Shown here in pieces: positions 55,645 through 64,000 of a stretch of 64,000 bases of DNA. Below the pieces are notes generated by a model, which ran no database searches, was not told the origin of the DNA, and was given only the letters and a program-made list of their open reading frames with translations. The stretch is taken from the NCBI GenBank assembly GCA_002340325.1, contig DDLV01000032.1:1-64000 (forward strand), read 5' to 3'. The DNA is from Glaciecola sp. UBA2563 (lineage in GTDB: Bacteria > Pseudomonadota > Gammaproteobacteria > Enterobacterales > Alteromonadaceae). Each line of letters begins with the position of its first letter. The first letter of the stretch is position 1. A program made the position numbers and the translations under genes.

Positions 55645-57963
55645 ATGAAAAAACACAATCTCAGCCTAATCGCGCTAGCGATGGCAGGTATTTACACACA
55701 TAGTGCTTTTGCTCAAGTTGAAGATGCAGAAGAAGCTGTTGAAATAGATGAAATCGTCACTGTTGGCGAGAAACTGACGTACGCAAACAACTTCACTAAC
55801 GAGAGTATGGTTGATCAACAATCTTCGCTTACAAGCGTGTTGGCCGTTATCGATAACCTACCGGGCGTATTGATCAATGAAGGTGACCCCTTCGGCGCCG
55901 ATGATTGGTCAACCTCAATCAATATTCGCGGTTTTCAGACCGACTTGGGTCAACAACAAATAGGGATGACAATAGACGGTATCGCAAACGGTAACTCAAA
56001 CTACGGTGGTGGCGCTAAAGCGAATCGCTATATTGATACTGAAAACCTAGGTGTTGTCAGTGTCGCACAAGGTACATCTGATATCACTTCACGCTCTAAC
56101 GAAGCACTCGGCGGTACTATCAATTTTACGACGATAGACCCGACGGAAGAACATACGGTTTTAACAAGTCTGACACTTGGCGAATTTGAAGCACAGAAGT
56201 TCTTTGTTCGCTTGAATACCGGCGAAATTTTTGACAACACCTACGCTTGGATAAGCGTATCTAGTCAAGAAAGCAGCGACTGGATGGATCAGGCGGCACA
56301 GAATACGCGCGATCACTTTGCGGCGAAAGTAAAGTCATATCAAGGTAATGTCGAAATTACCGGTTACTTTGCTTATGACGATACACATGAAGATAACTAT
56401 CAACGCATCTACGGCTTAGGACAATTTGCACAAAATGATGAATGGGATCAATTGACAGACACGTGGTCAGGAATTCCCTACATTGACCAAGCGTTTAGAC
56501 GCGGCTGGTCAACGCTTCGCGAAAATATATTCGGTTATTTACAAGCTGACTGGGAAATTTCTGATAATTCATCGCTTTCCGCAAACGTGTATTATCACGA
56601 TAATGAAGGTCGCGGTGACTGGGTACCTCCCTATATCGTTGAAGTTACAGATGACGGTGCAGGAAATCCAAACAGTGAATTACTTCCGCAAACGGTTAGT
56701 GGTGGTCCTTTCTTAGGACAAATCTTCTTTGTTGACCCTGCTGGCGTTGCATTAGCACCTGCCGATGGGTGTGTCAGTTCGCTAACCTTCCCATATGGTG
56801 GTGGTGGCCCTCAATACGATCCTGCATGTTATCCAGACAATGCGATTCCTGTTGGCTCGTATCGTCATACACATTACGAGAAACAAAGACTTGGCTTCAA
56901 CCTAGATTACGAATGGATGACAGAAATCGCTGGGTTTGATAACACGGTAAGAGCAGGCTTTTGGTACGAAGACTATGATCGTGCTGAGTACCGTGACTGG
57001 CATAAAATCATTGATAGCCGCTCAAGTTTCAGATTCGATCAGACACCGTATTGGATTCAGTATGATCGAGAATTCCCAGTCGAAACGATGATGTACTATT
57101 TACAGAATGAAATTGATTTTGGCAATGCTATTGTGACTGCTGGCGTTAAACAATTTAACGTCGACGTAGCTAAGAATGACTTGTTCAATAGTTCAAACAA
57201 TCTTGAAATTTCGTCTGATTCAGATGCCTTATTGAGTATTGGTGTCGTTGTACCATTCGCAAACAGCTATGAGTTTTTTGCAGGCTATTCAGAAAACTTC
57301 GCAGCAATAAAGGATGTGGTATTAGAGCGTGATGATACTGATTTGCGTTTTGTAGAGCCAGAGACCGCAGATAACCTGGATTTAGGTGTTCGCGTATTTT
57401 TGGATAACTTAACCGCGAGTATCACCTATTACGATATCCAGTTTGACAATCGTATTATTTTTATCAGCAACGAAACAGTTGATGGCATTGATTTCTTGGA
57501 GTCTGCTGCAGGTGGTTATAGAAACCAAGGCGGTATTGAATCTAGCGGTTTTGAAGTATCTGTTGATTACAGCCTTAATGATGAATGGAGTATATTCAGT
57601 TCACTCACGCTGAATGATTCCGAGTTTACGGATGCTGAACTGGCAGGCAACACTGTGCTTGGAACTGCAGAGACCATGGCGGTAGTCAGTTTGGATTGGC
57701 AAGGTGATAGTTCACGCGCTGGTATCAGTGCTAAACACGTGGGCGACCGGCCATTAAATTCAGCCAACACCGCTGAAGTTGATGCATACAATGTCGTCGA
57801 TTTGTATCTTGGTACAACACGCAACCTTGGCGACACGTCGTTAGACATAAGACTTACCATCAATAATTTACTCGACGAAAGGTACCTTGGCACTATTGCT
57901 GAAGGCGCAGCGTGGATAGGTGCGCCACGAACGGCGGCTATTAACTTCGCTTTTGAGTTTTAA
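55645..57963 (+). CDS. TonB-dependent receptor (PhoD-linked)
   Basis: A 772-residue outer-membrane receptor with signal peptide (to about HSAFAQ), TonB-box region EIDEIVTVGEKLTYANNFTNE, plug motif INIRGFQTDLGQQQIGMTIDGIANG and a final strand ending NFAFEF. It lies between two PhoD-type phosphatase genes, so a phosphorylated organic ligand is plausible (inference). GGGAACATATTC precedes the start. A terminator follows before the second phosphatase. Confidence 0.92.
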   Translation: MKKHNLSLIALAMAGIYTHSAFAQVEDAEEAVEIDEIVTVGEKLTYANNFTNESMVDQQSSLTSVLAVIDNLPGVLINEGDPFGADDWSTSINIRGFQTDLGQQQIGMTIDGIANGNSNYGGGAKANRYIDTENLGVVSVAQGTSDITSRSNEALGGTINFTTIDPTEEHTVLTSLTLGEFEAQKFFVRLNTGEIFDNTYAWISVSSQESSDWMDQAAQNTRDHFAAKVKSYQGNVEITGYFAYDDTHEDNYQRIYGLGQFAQNDEWDQLTDTWSGIPYIDQAFRRGWSTLRENIFGYLQADWEISDNSSLSANVYYHDNEGRGDWVPPYIVEVTDDGAGNPNSELLPQTVSGGPFLGQIFFVDPAGVALAPADGCVSSLTFPYGGGGPQYDPACYPDNAIPVGSYRHTHYEKQRLGFNLDYEWMTEIAGFDNTVRAGFWYEDYDRAEYRDWHKIIDSRSSFRFDQTPYWIQYDREFPVETMMYYLQNEIDFGNAIVTAGVKQFNVDVAKNDLFNSSNNLEISSDSDALLSIGVVVPFANSYEFFAGYSENFAAIKDVVLERDDTDLRFVEPETADNLDLGVRVFLDNLTASITYYDIQFDNRIIFISNETVDGIDFLESAAGGYRNQGGIESSGFEVSVDYSLNDEWSIFSSLTLNDSEFTDAELAGNTVLGTAETMAVVSLDWQGDSSRAGISAKHVGDRPLNSANTAEVDAYNVVDLYLGTTRNLGDTSLDIRLTINNLLDERYLGTIAEGAAWIGAPRTAAINFAFEF

Positions 57964-57985
57964 CCGATTAACGCTCCCCGGTCTG

Positions 57986-58020
57986 AAGGCTGTAGATCTT
58001 TGTTGTTACAGCCTTTTTTT
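57986..58020 (+). terminator. Terminator between TonB receptor and second PhoD-like gene
   Basis: AGGCTGTA and TACAGCCT form an 8-bp stem with a 12-nt loop followed by seven T's. The next gene starts 15 bp on, so it may act as partial attenuator. Confidence 0.75.
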
Positions 58021-58034
58021 ATATAGGAAAAACG

Positions 58035-59093
58035 ATGACAAATATCTATTTGAAATTCGCATTGATGGTTACAGTGTTTGGCATTATGCCAAACACTTTG
58101 GCGAAAGAAGATAATATAGAGTCAATAACGATTGCGTTCGGATCATGTTCACATCAGGACAAGTCTCTGAATATTTTACAAAACATTATTGAAGAAAACG
58201 CTGATGCCATGTTGTTTCTCGGTGATAATATTTACGGTGATACAGAAGACATGGTTGAATTGCGCGAAAAATACCGATTGCTTGGCAGTAATGAAAACTT
58301 CATTGAACTCAAGCAAACTACGCCACTTCACGCAATTTGGGACGATCATGATTATGGCGAAAATGATGCGGGAAAAGCATACCCGATGAAGGCAGAATCG
58401 AAACAAGCCTTTCTTGAATTTTGGGATGTCCCTCAAGATGATTTACGCTGGCAGAGAGAAGATGGTATTTATCACGCAAAATGGCTTAAAACACCTTCAG
58501 GAAAATCAGTCCATATTATCTTCCCCGATTTACGCTACAATAGAGATGACATAGAAGCGGTAAGTAGGTTGGCCTATATCTCAAAAAGACAACCTAAGAA
58601 CCAAGGCCCATATGTTAAAGATGTAAATGCGTCTAAGAGCATGCTTGGCGAAACTCAGTGGAACTGGTTAGAAAATGAGCTGGCCAAATCATCAGACATT
58701 AAGGTTTTAGCTTCAAGCTTACAAGTACTTGCTGATTTTACGGGATGGGAAGCTTGGCATAATTATCCTAATGACATCAATAGATTATTTTCTTTGATTG
58801 ATAAATACGCGTTAGATAATTTAATAATTATTAGCGGCGATACACATTGGACGGAGATATCACAGTTTCAAACAAACGGCGGCATAACATTGACTGAACT
58901 GACATCATCTGGGTTAAGCGAAGAATGGAAAGACATCAGTCCAAACAAAAATCGGATTAGTGAAGCTTCGCACAACAACAATTATGGTGTAATCGAAATT
59001 TCGTTTGAAAGCGATATTGCAAAAGTCACGATGGGCGCGAAAGATACCTTTGGAGAGTACTTGAACAGCGTTATGTTCGAAGTAAAGAACTGA
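58035..59093 (+). CDS. PhoD-like metallophosphatase
   Basis: A 352-residue exported phosphatase with a signal peptide (to about TLAK) and only the catalytic metallophosphatase domain; no N-terminal PhoD_N domain. Motifs: IAFGSCSHQDKSL, MLFLGDNIYGDT, AIWDDHDYGENDAG and SGDTHWTE. It should hydrolyse phosphomono- or diesters. AGGAAAAACG precedes the ATG. It follows the receptor gene across a terminator hairpin. Confidence 0.88.
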   Translation: MTNIYLKFALMVTVFGIMPNTLAKEDNIESITIAFGSCSHQDKSLNILQNIIEENADAMLFLGDNIYGDTEDMVELREKYRLLGSNENFIELKQTTPLHAIWDDHDYGENDAGKAYPMKAESKQAFLEFWDVPQDDLRWQREDGIYHAKWLKTPSGKSVHIIFPDLRYNRDDIEAVSRLAYISKRQPKNQGPYVKDVNASKSMLGETQWNWLENELAKSSDIKVLASSLQVLADFTGWEAWHNYPNDINRLFSLIDKYALDNLIIISGDTHWTEISQFQTNGGITLTELTSSGLSEEWKDISPNKNRISEASHNNNYGVIEISFESDIAKVTMGAKDTFGEYLNSVMFEVKN

Positions 59094-59210
59094 TTTCTAC
59101 CGAAAGAACTATCAAGGTCATTCACATACTAATCCTGATTCATTGGGAATCAATCGAATTTTGTATACATTTTTAACATTTGAAAAGGTGACAATAAGAA
59201 AATAATTGAC

Positions 59211-59228
59211 TTGTCATAAAAGCTTCAT
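59211..59228 (+). promoter_or_regulatory. Candidate Pho box before the small HTH gene
   Basis: TTGTCAT-AAAA-GCTTCAT: first repeat matches well (6/7), second weakly (4/7); correct spacing. Confidence 0.35.
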
Positions 59229-59250
59229 ATAACATTCGCGTGCGAAATGG

Positions 59251-59547
59251 ATGAGCACTGAAGTAATGGCAAAAAAGAAAAAGAACTCAATATTTCCCAA
59301 AGAGGTTTTGCAATCGTTTTTCAACGATGGATATGGTGCGTTGAAATCTTGGAGGATGCACAGAAAGCTTTCTCGACTTGAACTTGCCGTTCAATTAGCC
59401 GTTACAAAAAAAGAAGTTGAAAAACTAGAGTCTTCCTCCCCTGCCGAGTTTGATAAAAAAACACTTTCAAAGCTACTGAGTATACTCAACATTACCAAGG
59501 ACCAGCTTGTTACGCTTGAGTCGGTGATAAAACACAAAAAAAATTAA
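59251..59547 (+). CDS. Small XRE-type HTH regulator
   Basis: A 98-residue basic protein with one helix-turn-helix domain: LKSWRMHRKLSRLELAVQLAVTKKEVEKLESSSP, then a C-terminal helix region. Resembles XRE/Cro-type regulators. Start ATG 59251; ATG 59266 is an alternative. No partner toxin is adjacent, so an antitoxin role is not supported. Confidence 0.75.
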   Translation: MSTEVMAKKKKNSIFPKEVLQSFFNDGYGALKSWRMHRKLSRLELAVQLAVTKKEVEKLESSSPAEFDKKTLSKLLSILNITKDQLVTLESVIKHKKN

Positions 59548-59748
59548 CGCAAAATCATCTTCTAGGTTATAGATATCTCCCGTAAACAGCCTTCAAACTC
59601 TACCGCATTTTTAGTTGTAAAGCATTTCTCGAAAACCCTGTAATCAGCGTATACCGACATAAAAATAAAATTTTTTGTACATAAAATGTTAACAATAAAA
59701 GTGGATACTACTGCGTGTGTTCTCCTTTCATGGCATATTTCCATGGAC

Positions 59749-59776
59749 AAGCCCTCGCTTCTGCTTGGGCTTTTTT
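59749..59776 (+). terminator. Rho-independent terminator
   Basis: AAGCCC and GGGCTT arms with a 12-nt loop, followed by TTTTTTATT. It lies 200 bp past the HTH gene and just beyond the end of the convergent NRPS gene; it serves the plus strand. Confidence 0.7.
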
Positions 59777-59819
59777 ATTGATGGCTTACTGAGGTTTTTT
59801 CTTAACTCGATGATTAAAA

Positions 59820-62800
59820 TCACACCCAAGGCGCAATAATCTCCATCACATTCGCAATTAATCGTCCTTGTGCATCGGTGAAACGATTGCATCGACCATA
59901 GAGGGGATCTGTAAATCGGGTATTATCGAATGCTTTAAACAGAGAAGTATCCGGTTCTACTTTAAAAATAGTGACCACGTCGCACGAATACTCTATTGCG
60001 AAGTCCTTCAGAATTGTACCAAAGGGCACATCTGTTTGAAGAATTGCAGTGGCGAAGTCTCGGTCAAACAAGTTCATATCGATTTGAATTGCGGCGACAA
60101 CGGCGGTTTTATGTGTGTTTTTTGTTTGAAGGGCAACTTTTCGTGTATAAAAACGTCCTTTTTGCTGACTGGTGATAAGGCTAGAACGCACTTCTTCATT
60201 TAAACGTAACTGTAATCGCTCAGTAAGTTGCAGGGGCTCAGCCAATAGCGAATGGACAACCTTACTAAGTTGTTGCTGATTAACCTCTTCAAAAACAAGT
60301 GAATTTGTATCTCTAAATGTCCAAATGTCTGATAGAGACTTCATAGAAAACGTTGGTTGTTCATTACAGGCATCATTTTGATTGGGTAAAAAGGCATTTA
60401 AAATGCTACCGATTTCTGGCGCTTTCGACAGCTTTAACATATCGGTATGCGTGCCGCTTACCTCAAAGATCGTAATGTTTGAGCGAATTAATTCATGCCA
60501 CTGTGCATATCTGTCGTGAAGCGTAAACGATTTTGCTTCGTCACGTGCTTTGATGAGTAACGTATTTTCAATGCTCTGTGGTGCGGTTTTATAGTGGAAG
60601 ACAGCATTAGTGATGGCTGCATCAGCGTCTTCTCGTTGTGCATTTGATGAATTCTCTGCCTTGTGAAAAAGGCGCTTTAGCTTGAGTTTGCCTTCTGCCC
60701 TTACATGTTGTTCTTTCAAATTATTGGGAGAATAACAGTCGATCATCGCCATAAGTGCAATTTTTCTTCCCGAGTCTTTGAGTCTTCTTACTAGCTCAAA
60801 TCCAATTGTTCCACCAATTGAATAACAGGCCAGCGCAACGGGCCCTGTAGGGTATATAGCATTAATTTCGAGCAAACAAGTGCTGACAAATTCATCAACC
60901 GTAGTAAAATTTCGGCCGCAACCGTCTTGTCCTGGGTAGACAAAGGCGTATACGGTTCGGGCGTCAGTCAATTCGGCAGCAAGTGCTCGAAATGCTAACG
61001 CATTGCCCGGCAAACCTGGTAAACAGAACAATGGCAGTGCTTTATCATCGCCTTCATGGTTATTTGACGTTTGGAATTTAACCAAGGTCTCGGACTTCCC
61101 GACATATATCGATCGTTTAACCAACTGACTCATTTTTGCAGGCGTTGGTGCTTCGATCAGTGCAGAGACGTTAATCGGCGTAGACAGCTCGCGTTCCATC
61201 GCTATGGCAATCTCGACGCCGCCTATTGAATCGCCACCTTCAGCAAAAAAATCACTGTTAACGTGTATGTCCTTGTTTTGTAGTACTTCTTGAAAACAAT
61301 TAACTATGCGTTTTTCAATGATATTTATCGGTGTAGACACTACGTTTTCTTCAGGATTATCGATAGCTATAAAGTCATAGTGTTTGAGGTGTTGTCTGTC
61401 TACCTTTCCAGACGTATTGATTGGCAGAGCATTCATTGCCACAATTCTTGTCGGTATCATAAATGGCGGCAGCTGAGAAGACAGATATTCTCGTATCTTC
61501 GAAACATCAACAACAGGCGCAACAAAGGCAGCAATAAAGGGCGATTTTCCTTCTAGCTCTATTAGCAAAGCGACGGCATTTGCAGCCAGTTCGCTTAGTA
61601 ATATTGTTGATTCGATGGCCGCTAACTCGACGCGTTGTCCTCTCAATTTGATTTGGTCGTCCGAACGACCAAGGTGCACAATATTTCCATCGTGCTGTCT
61701 GACTGCTCTGTCACCTGTTTGGTAGCGGCGTTTTGCCGGGGTTGATGCATTGCTAAATTTTTCTTTTGTCAAATCTGGGCGTTGCCAATAGCCATCTGTG
61801 AAAAATGCACCTTCGACTATCAAATCACCCTCTTGTCCATCAGGCAGCTGATTTCCCTTTTCATCGCAAATATAGAAGTCAACATCGTCATAAGGCAGTC
61901 CTATTGGCACTCTCTCGGTGCTGACAACAGTATCTTTATCAATAAAAAATCGACTTAAACAACTGGTTTCACTCGAGCCCATGCCATTGTACAAATCAAA
62001 AGTGTTAGAAAATCGTGCTTGGTAGGCGAGAACATCGCTTCGAAACAGCGGTTCACCCGCAAGCTGTACACTTCGAATTGAGGCAAGTCGGTTGGGATCA
62101 TTGCATTCTTTCATCAGCGATCTGAATAACGAAGGCGAACAATACAACAGCGTGATGTGTTGTTGCTCAATCCAGTCGATGATTGCGTTAAATGACTGTT
62201 GCTTAAGGTCAAATGTACAAAGGGTTGCGCCTGTCGCTATGGCGCCAAAGATACAGAATACAGATGGTGTATATGTACAAGGTAAAATTAAGCCGATGTT
62301 ATCGTAGCTATCGACTTCAAGATCACTGATATAGTGATTGACCGACCTCATCAGACTTCGCTGATTATGCACGATCCCTTTTGGTTCTCCAGTCGTCCCA
62401 GACGTTGTCAATAAATATGCGTAATCAGTAGGCGCGAGGGTTTTAAATACGTCGTCTGTTGACGAAGACTGCGTTTCATTCGCCAACAATGTGTCTATTA
62501 GCAGTACCGTTATCGATGAATCCGAACAAGAAGTAGCGAGATCAAAATACTTTTGCTCCGTAATCAATATGGATGGTTGAATGGACGCTAATGCCTTTTT
62601 AAGACGTGCAGGGGGAAAAGAAACGTCCAAGGGTGTATAGCAATTTCCGGAAAGATGAACAGACAAAATCGCTTTTATCAGCGCGTCTGAGTGGTCTAGG
62701 AGCAGAGCTATGGGGACGTTTTTGGGTGGTTGTTGATGTTGTAGTGAATTAGAAATCAAACAAAGTTCATGCGATAAGCCAGCGTAAGTGACCGTGCCTT

Positions 62801-62894
62801 CCATTCCTGCTAGCGCTATGTTCTCTGGCTGACGATTTACTTGATACTTAAGCGCAGCATCAAAGCCAGTAGTGTAAAAACTGGCTTTATTCAT
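59820..62894 (-). CDS. Single-module A-PCP-TE synthetase with UbiC-like C-terminus
   Basis: A 1024-residue non-ribosomal-peptide-synthetase-like protein without a condensation domain. Adenylation domain (residues 1-500): A3 LLTTSGTTGEPKG (161-173), A5 LYNGMGSSET (301-310), A7 YQTGD (391-395), A10 Lys497. In A4 the Asp that holds the amino group of amino acids is replaced by Thr (position 209, sequence TYTPS), so the substrate is probably not an alpha-amino acid. Carrier protein: GGDSIGG, Ser556. Thioesterase: YSIGG (Ser692), Asp719, His816. Residues about 890-1024 resemble chorismate lyase/UbiC (LYGRCNRF...). Architecture recalls RalA/AtrA-type aryl-keto-acid dimerising synthetases. It is 5 bp after the partial gene upstream and probably co-transcribed. 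Confidence 0.88.
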   Translation of the reverse strand: MNKASFYTTGFDAALKYQVNRQPENIALAGMEGTVTYAGLSHELCLISNSLQHQQPPKNVPIALLLDHSDALIKAILSVHLSGNCYTPLDVSFPPARLKKALASIQPSILITEQKYFDLATSCSDSSITVLLIDTLLANETQSSSTDDVFKTLAPTDYAYLLTTSGTTGEPKGIVHNQRSLMRSVNHYISDLEVDSYDNIGLILPCTYTPSVFCIFGAIATGATLCTFDLKQQSFNAIIDWIEQQHITLLYCSPSLFRSLMKECNDPNRLASIRSVQLAGEPLFRSDVLAYQARFSNTFDLYNGMGSSETSCLSRFFIDKDTVVSTERVPIGLPYDDVDFYICDEKGNQLPDGQEGDLIVEGAFFTDGYWQRPDLTKEKFSNASTPAKRRYQTGDRAVRQHDGNIVHLGRSDDQIKLRGQRVELAAIESTILLSELAANAVALLIELEGKSPFIAAFVAPVVDVSKIREYLSSQLPPFMIPTRIVAMNALPINTSGKVDRQHLKHYDFIAIDNPEENVVSTPINIIEKRIVNCFQEVLQNKDIHVNSDFFAEGGDSIGGVEIAIAMERELSTPINVSALIEAPTPAKMSQLVKRSIYVGKSETLVKFQTSNNHEGDDKALPLFCLPGLPGNALAFRALAAELTDARTVYAFVYPGQDGCGRNFTTVDEFVSTCLLEINAIYPTGPVALACYSIGGTIGFELVRRLKDSGRKIALMAMIDCYSPNNLKEQHVRAEGKLKLKRLFHKAENSSNAQREDADAAITNAVFHYKTAPQSIENTLLIKARDEAKSFTLHDRYAQWHELIRSNITIFEVSGTHTDMLKLSKAPEIGSILNAFLPNQNDACNEQPTFSMKSLSDIWTFRDTNSLVFEEVNQQQLSKVVHSLLAEPLQLTERLQLRLNEEVRSSLITSQQKGRFYTRKVALQTKNTHKTAVVAAIQIDMNLFDRDFATAILQTDVPFGTILKDFAIEYSCDVVTIFKVEPDTSLFKAFDNTRFTDPLYGRCNRFTDAQGRLIANVMEIIAPWV

Positions 62895-62899
62895 TTTGC

Positions 62900-64000
62900 T
62901 TAACGTCTAGGCCTTTTGTATCCAAAATATCCATTTTCAATGATTGCTTCGGCAACTGCTTCCGGAACGTAGTGTTCCCATTCTCCGCGCCCTACTTTGA
63001 GTTGTTTTAATATTTCTCTTGAGTAGATTTTAAACAAATCATTGTCACTGCTGTCAATCCCATGTAGGAATCCATTTTCAAGTAAGTGGCGGTACAAGAA
63101 CCTCAAATGTTCAGGCACCTTTACGTCAGTGAATAGCTTTATGTTACCTTCATTGTTTAATTCAGGATAAATATACATTCGCGTGTTGTCTGGGAAGAGT
63201 TTACCAAACCCCTCTAAAATCCCGCCTTTAACGCCAACATAAGAGTCTTCGTCAAAGATCTGTTTTACGTTGATCATGCCAACAACAATGCCGATTTGGC
63301 GTTTTGTATACTGTCGAAAATAAGCGCGAAGGGAAAAATATCGGGTGTAGTCAGATATCATGACGTTGTAACCCAGCAGGTTAAGACAGTGTATGCGTTG
63401 TACGAGGTCTTCCTCGGGAACCTGCGTATCATGGCCCCTGAGGTCGTTTAGTGATATTTCTGCTATTGTGAGTGTGTTGCTCTCGTCAACACCTTCCTGT
63501 TCGAAGAATGCCTTTTTTCCTTGTTCTATCATATCAACATTGAGATTGGTCACCGGGCGAAATGAGCCTCGAATCGTCAACAGGTTTTTTTTGTACATCA
63601 TTTCTGCTGGAACGCCGACAGAGCCGTCTGCGTTGAACATGATCGCGCGAGTCTTCCATGCTCTGATTAGTTGAAGGTTTATGGCGCGATTGTCTAAATC
63701 GTCGAAGTAAGGACCTTCAAATTCTATTGAATCAATTTCGATGCGACCTGGTTTAATGCTGTCTGACAGAGAAGCGATCATCATTTTGGGATCTTCGAAA
63801 TAATAATACGCGGCATAAATTAAGTTTACGCCGAGTATACCAAGTGCTTGCTGCTGGGCTTCAGCGTTATCATCGCGCATTCTGACATGCACTTTGATTG
63901 TGGATGGCTCGGCGCCTGGATACAATTGCACCCTTATGCCACACCAAGCATGACATTCATTATCTCGATTGAAGCTTTTGGCAGCGACAGTTGCAGCATA
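62900..64000 (-). CDS. Conserved hypothetical protein (often annotated nicotinate-nucleotide adenylyltransferase), 5' end cut by window
   Basis: The frame continues to the window edge: codons 63932-64000 read YAATVAAKSFNRDNECHAWCGIR, then VQLYPGAEPSTIKVHVRM. The gene is therefore longer than the 343 residues from the internal GTG. It resembles a widespread conserved protein (motifs YPGAEPS, DNRAINLQLI, RGSFRPVTNLNVDMIE, GGILEGFGKLF, HLRFLYRHLLENGFLHGI) often labelled nicotinate-nucleotide adenylyltransferase without the usual nucleotidyltransferase motifs. Role unproven. Same operon as the synthetase. Confidence 0.75.
   Translation of the reverse strand, partial: YAATVAAKSFNRDNECHAWCGIRVQLYPGAEPSTIKVHVRMRDDNAEAQQQALGILGVNLIYAAYYYFEDPKMMIASLSDSIKPGRIEIDSIEFEGPYFDDLDNRAINLQLIRAWKTRAIMFNADGSVGVPAEMMYKKNLLTIRGSFRPVTNLNVDMIEQGKKAFFEQEGVDESNTLTIAEISLNDLRGHDTQVPEEDLVQRIHCLNLLGYNVMISDYTRYFSLRAYFRQYTKRQIGIVVGMINVKQIFDEDSYVGVKGGILEGFGKLFPDNTRMYIYPELNNEGNIKLFTDVKVPEHLRFLYRHLLENGFLHGIDSSDNDLFKIYSREILKQLKVGRGEWEHYVPEAVAEAIIENGYFGYKRPRR

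Noticed and set aside
59562..59750. 62-residue minus-strand open frame between HTH and NRPS genes
   Set aside because: No ribosome site or family resemblance; overlaps the terminator region.
1..64000. CRISPR arrays, tRNA or rRNA genes, insertion sequences, prophage
   Set aside because: I looked for regularly spaced repeats, transposase-like proteins, integrases and phage structural genes and saw none; the LPD1-like protein alone does not imply a prophage. tRNA absence is by eye only and a covariance search (tRNAscan-SE type) would decide.

Overview
The window looks like the chromosome of a marine, diazotrophic gammaproteobacterium, most probably an Alteromonadaceae-like member of the Alteromonadales. 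The evidence is monomeric NADP-isocitrate dehydrogenase, several large TonB-dependent receptors, a Bfd ferredoxin, minCDE, a DUF3379 protein and abundant c-di-GMP and chemotaxis genes. The genus is inference. No rRNA, tRNA, CRISPR array, insertion sequence or prophage is visible.

Layout. 1-3.8 kb: Bfd ferredoxin, a porin-like protein, a periplasmic TPR protein and a DUF418 membrane protein. 4.2-6.1 kb: minCDE, closed by a perfect 24-bp palindrome. 6.1-12.7 kb (minus strand): a compact molybdenum nitrogenase operon, nifH-nifD-nifK-nifT-nifY-DUF6129-like-LRV. It has a sigma-54 promoter and three overlapping NifA-type TGT-N10-ACA sites upstream of nifH, and strong hairpins in the H/D, D/K and K/T gaps. 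No nifENB or nifA is present here, so the rest of the pathway must lie elsewhere. 12.8-24.6 kb: a stand-alone LPD1/CLCA_X-like zincin, an acyltransferase, an exported intradiol dioxygenase, an ScsB/DsbD-like reductase with a redoxin, a chemoreceptor, an MFS exporter and a DUF2946-like protein. 24.6-29.4 kb: an OprC/NosA-like copper TonB receptor with a terminator-like hairpin just before its start, and two alpha/beta hydrolases.

29.4-37.9 kb: a likely polyhydroxybutyrate (PHB) or hydroxyalkanoate-oligomer utilisation module. It holds a secreted PHB depolymerase, an exported MetX-like alpha/beta hydrolase, a GntP-type permease, a divergent TonB receptor, a LuxR-type response regulator and a phasin-like protein. 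A 16-bp perfect palindrome sits in the divergent promoter region. 37.9-45.5 kb: a LysR regulator with a divergent quinone-oxidoreductase-like dehydrogenase, icd, and a PAS-GGDEF-EAL protein. 45.9-59.5 kb: an orphan DUF3379 protein, TonB receptors, a chemoreceptor, a BNR-like lipoprotein and two PhoD-type phosphatases, with several Pho-box-like sites suggesting phosphate control. 59.8-64 kb: a single-module A-PCP-TE synthetase with a UbiC-like C-terminus, behind a conserved protein cut by the window edge.

The most unusual structure is a family of three intergenic palindromes (about 27.71-27.89, 31.60-31.79 and 39.92-40.18 kb). Each has a shared central core: 52 bp, identical at two loci, and a related 82-bp version at the third. 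The core is flanked by perfect inverted arms of 28, 33 and 20 bp whose sequence is different at every locus. Outside the perfect arms, each palindrome continues as a decayed inverted repeat of the local flanking sequence. The complementarity is conserved while the arm sequence is not, which ordinary insertion elements do not explain.
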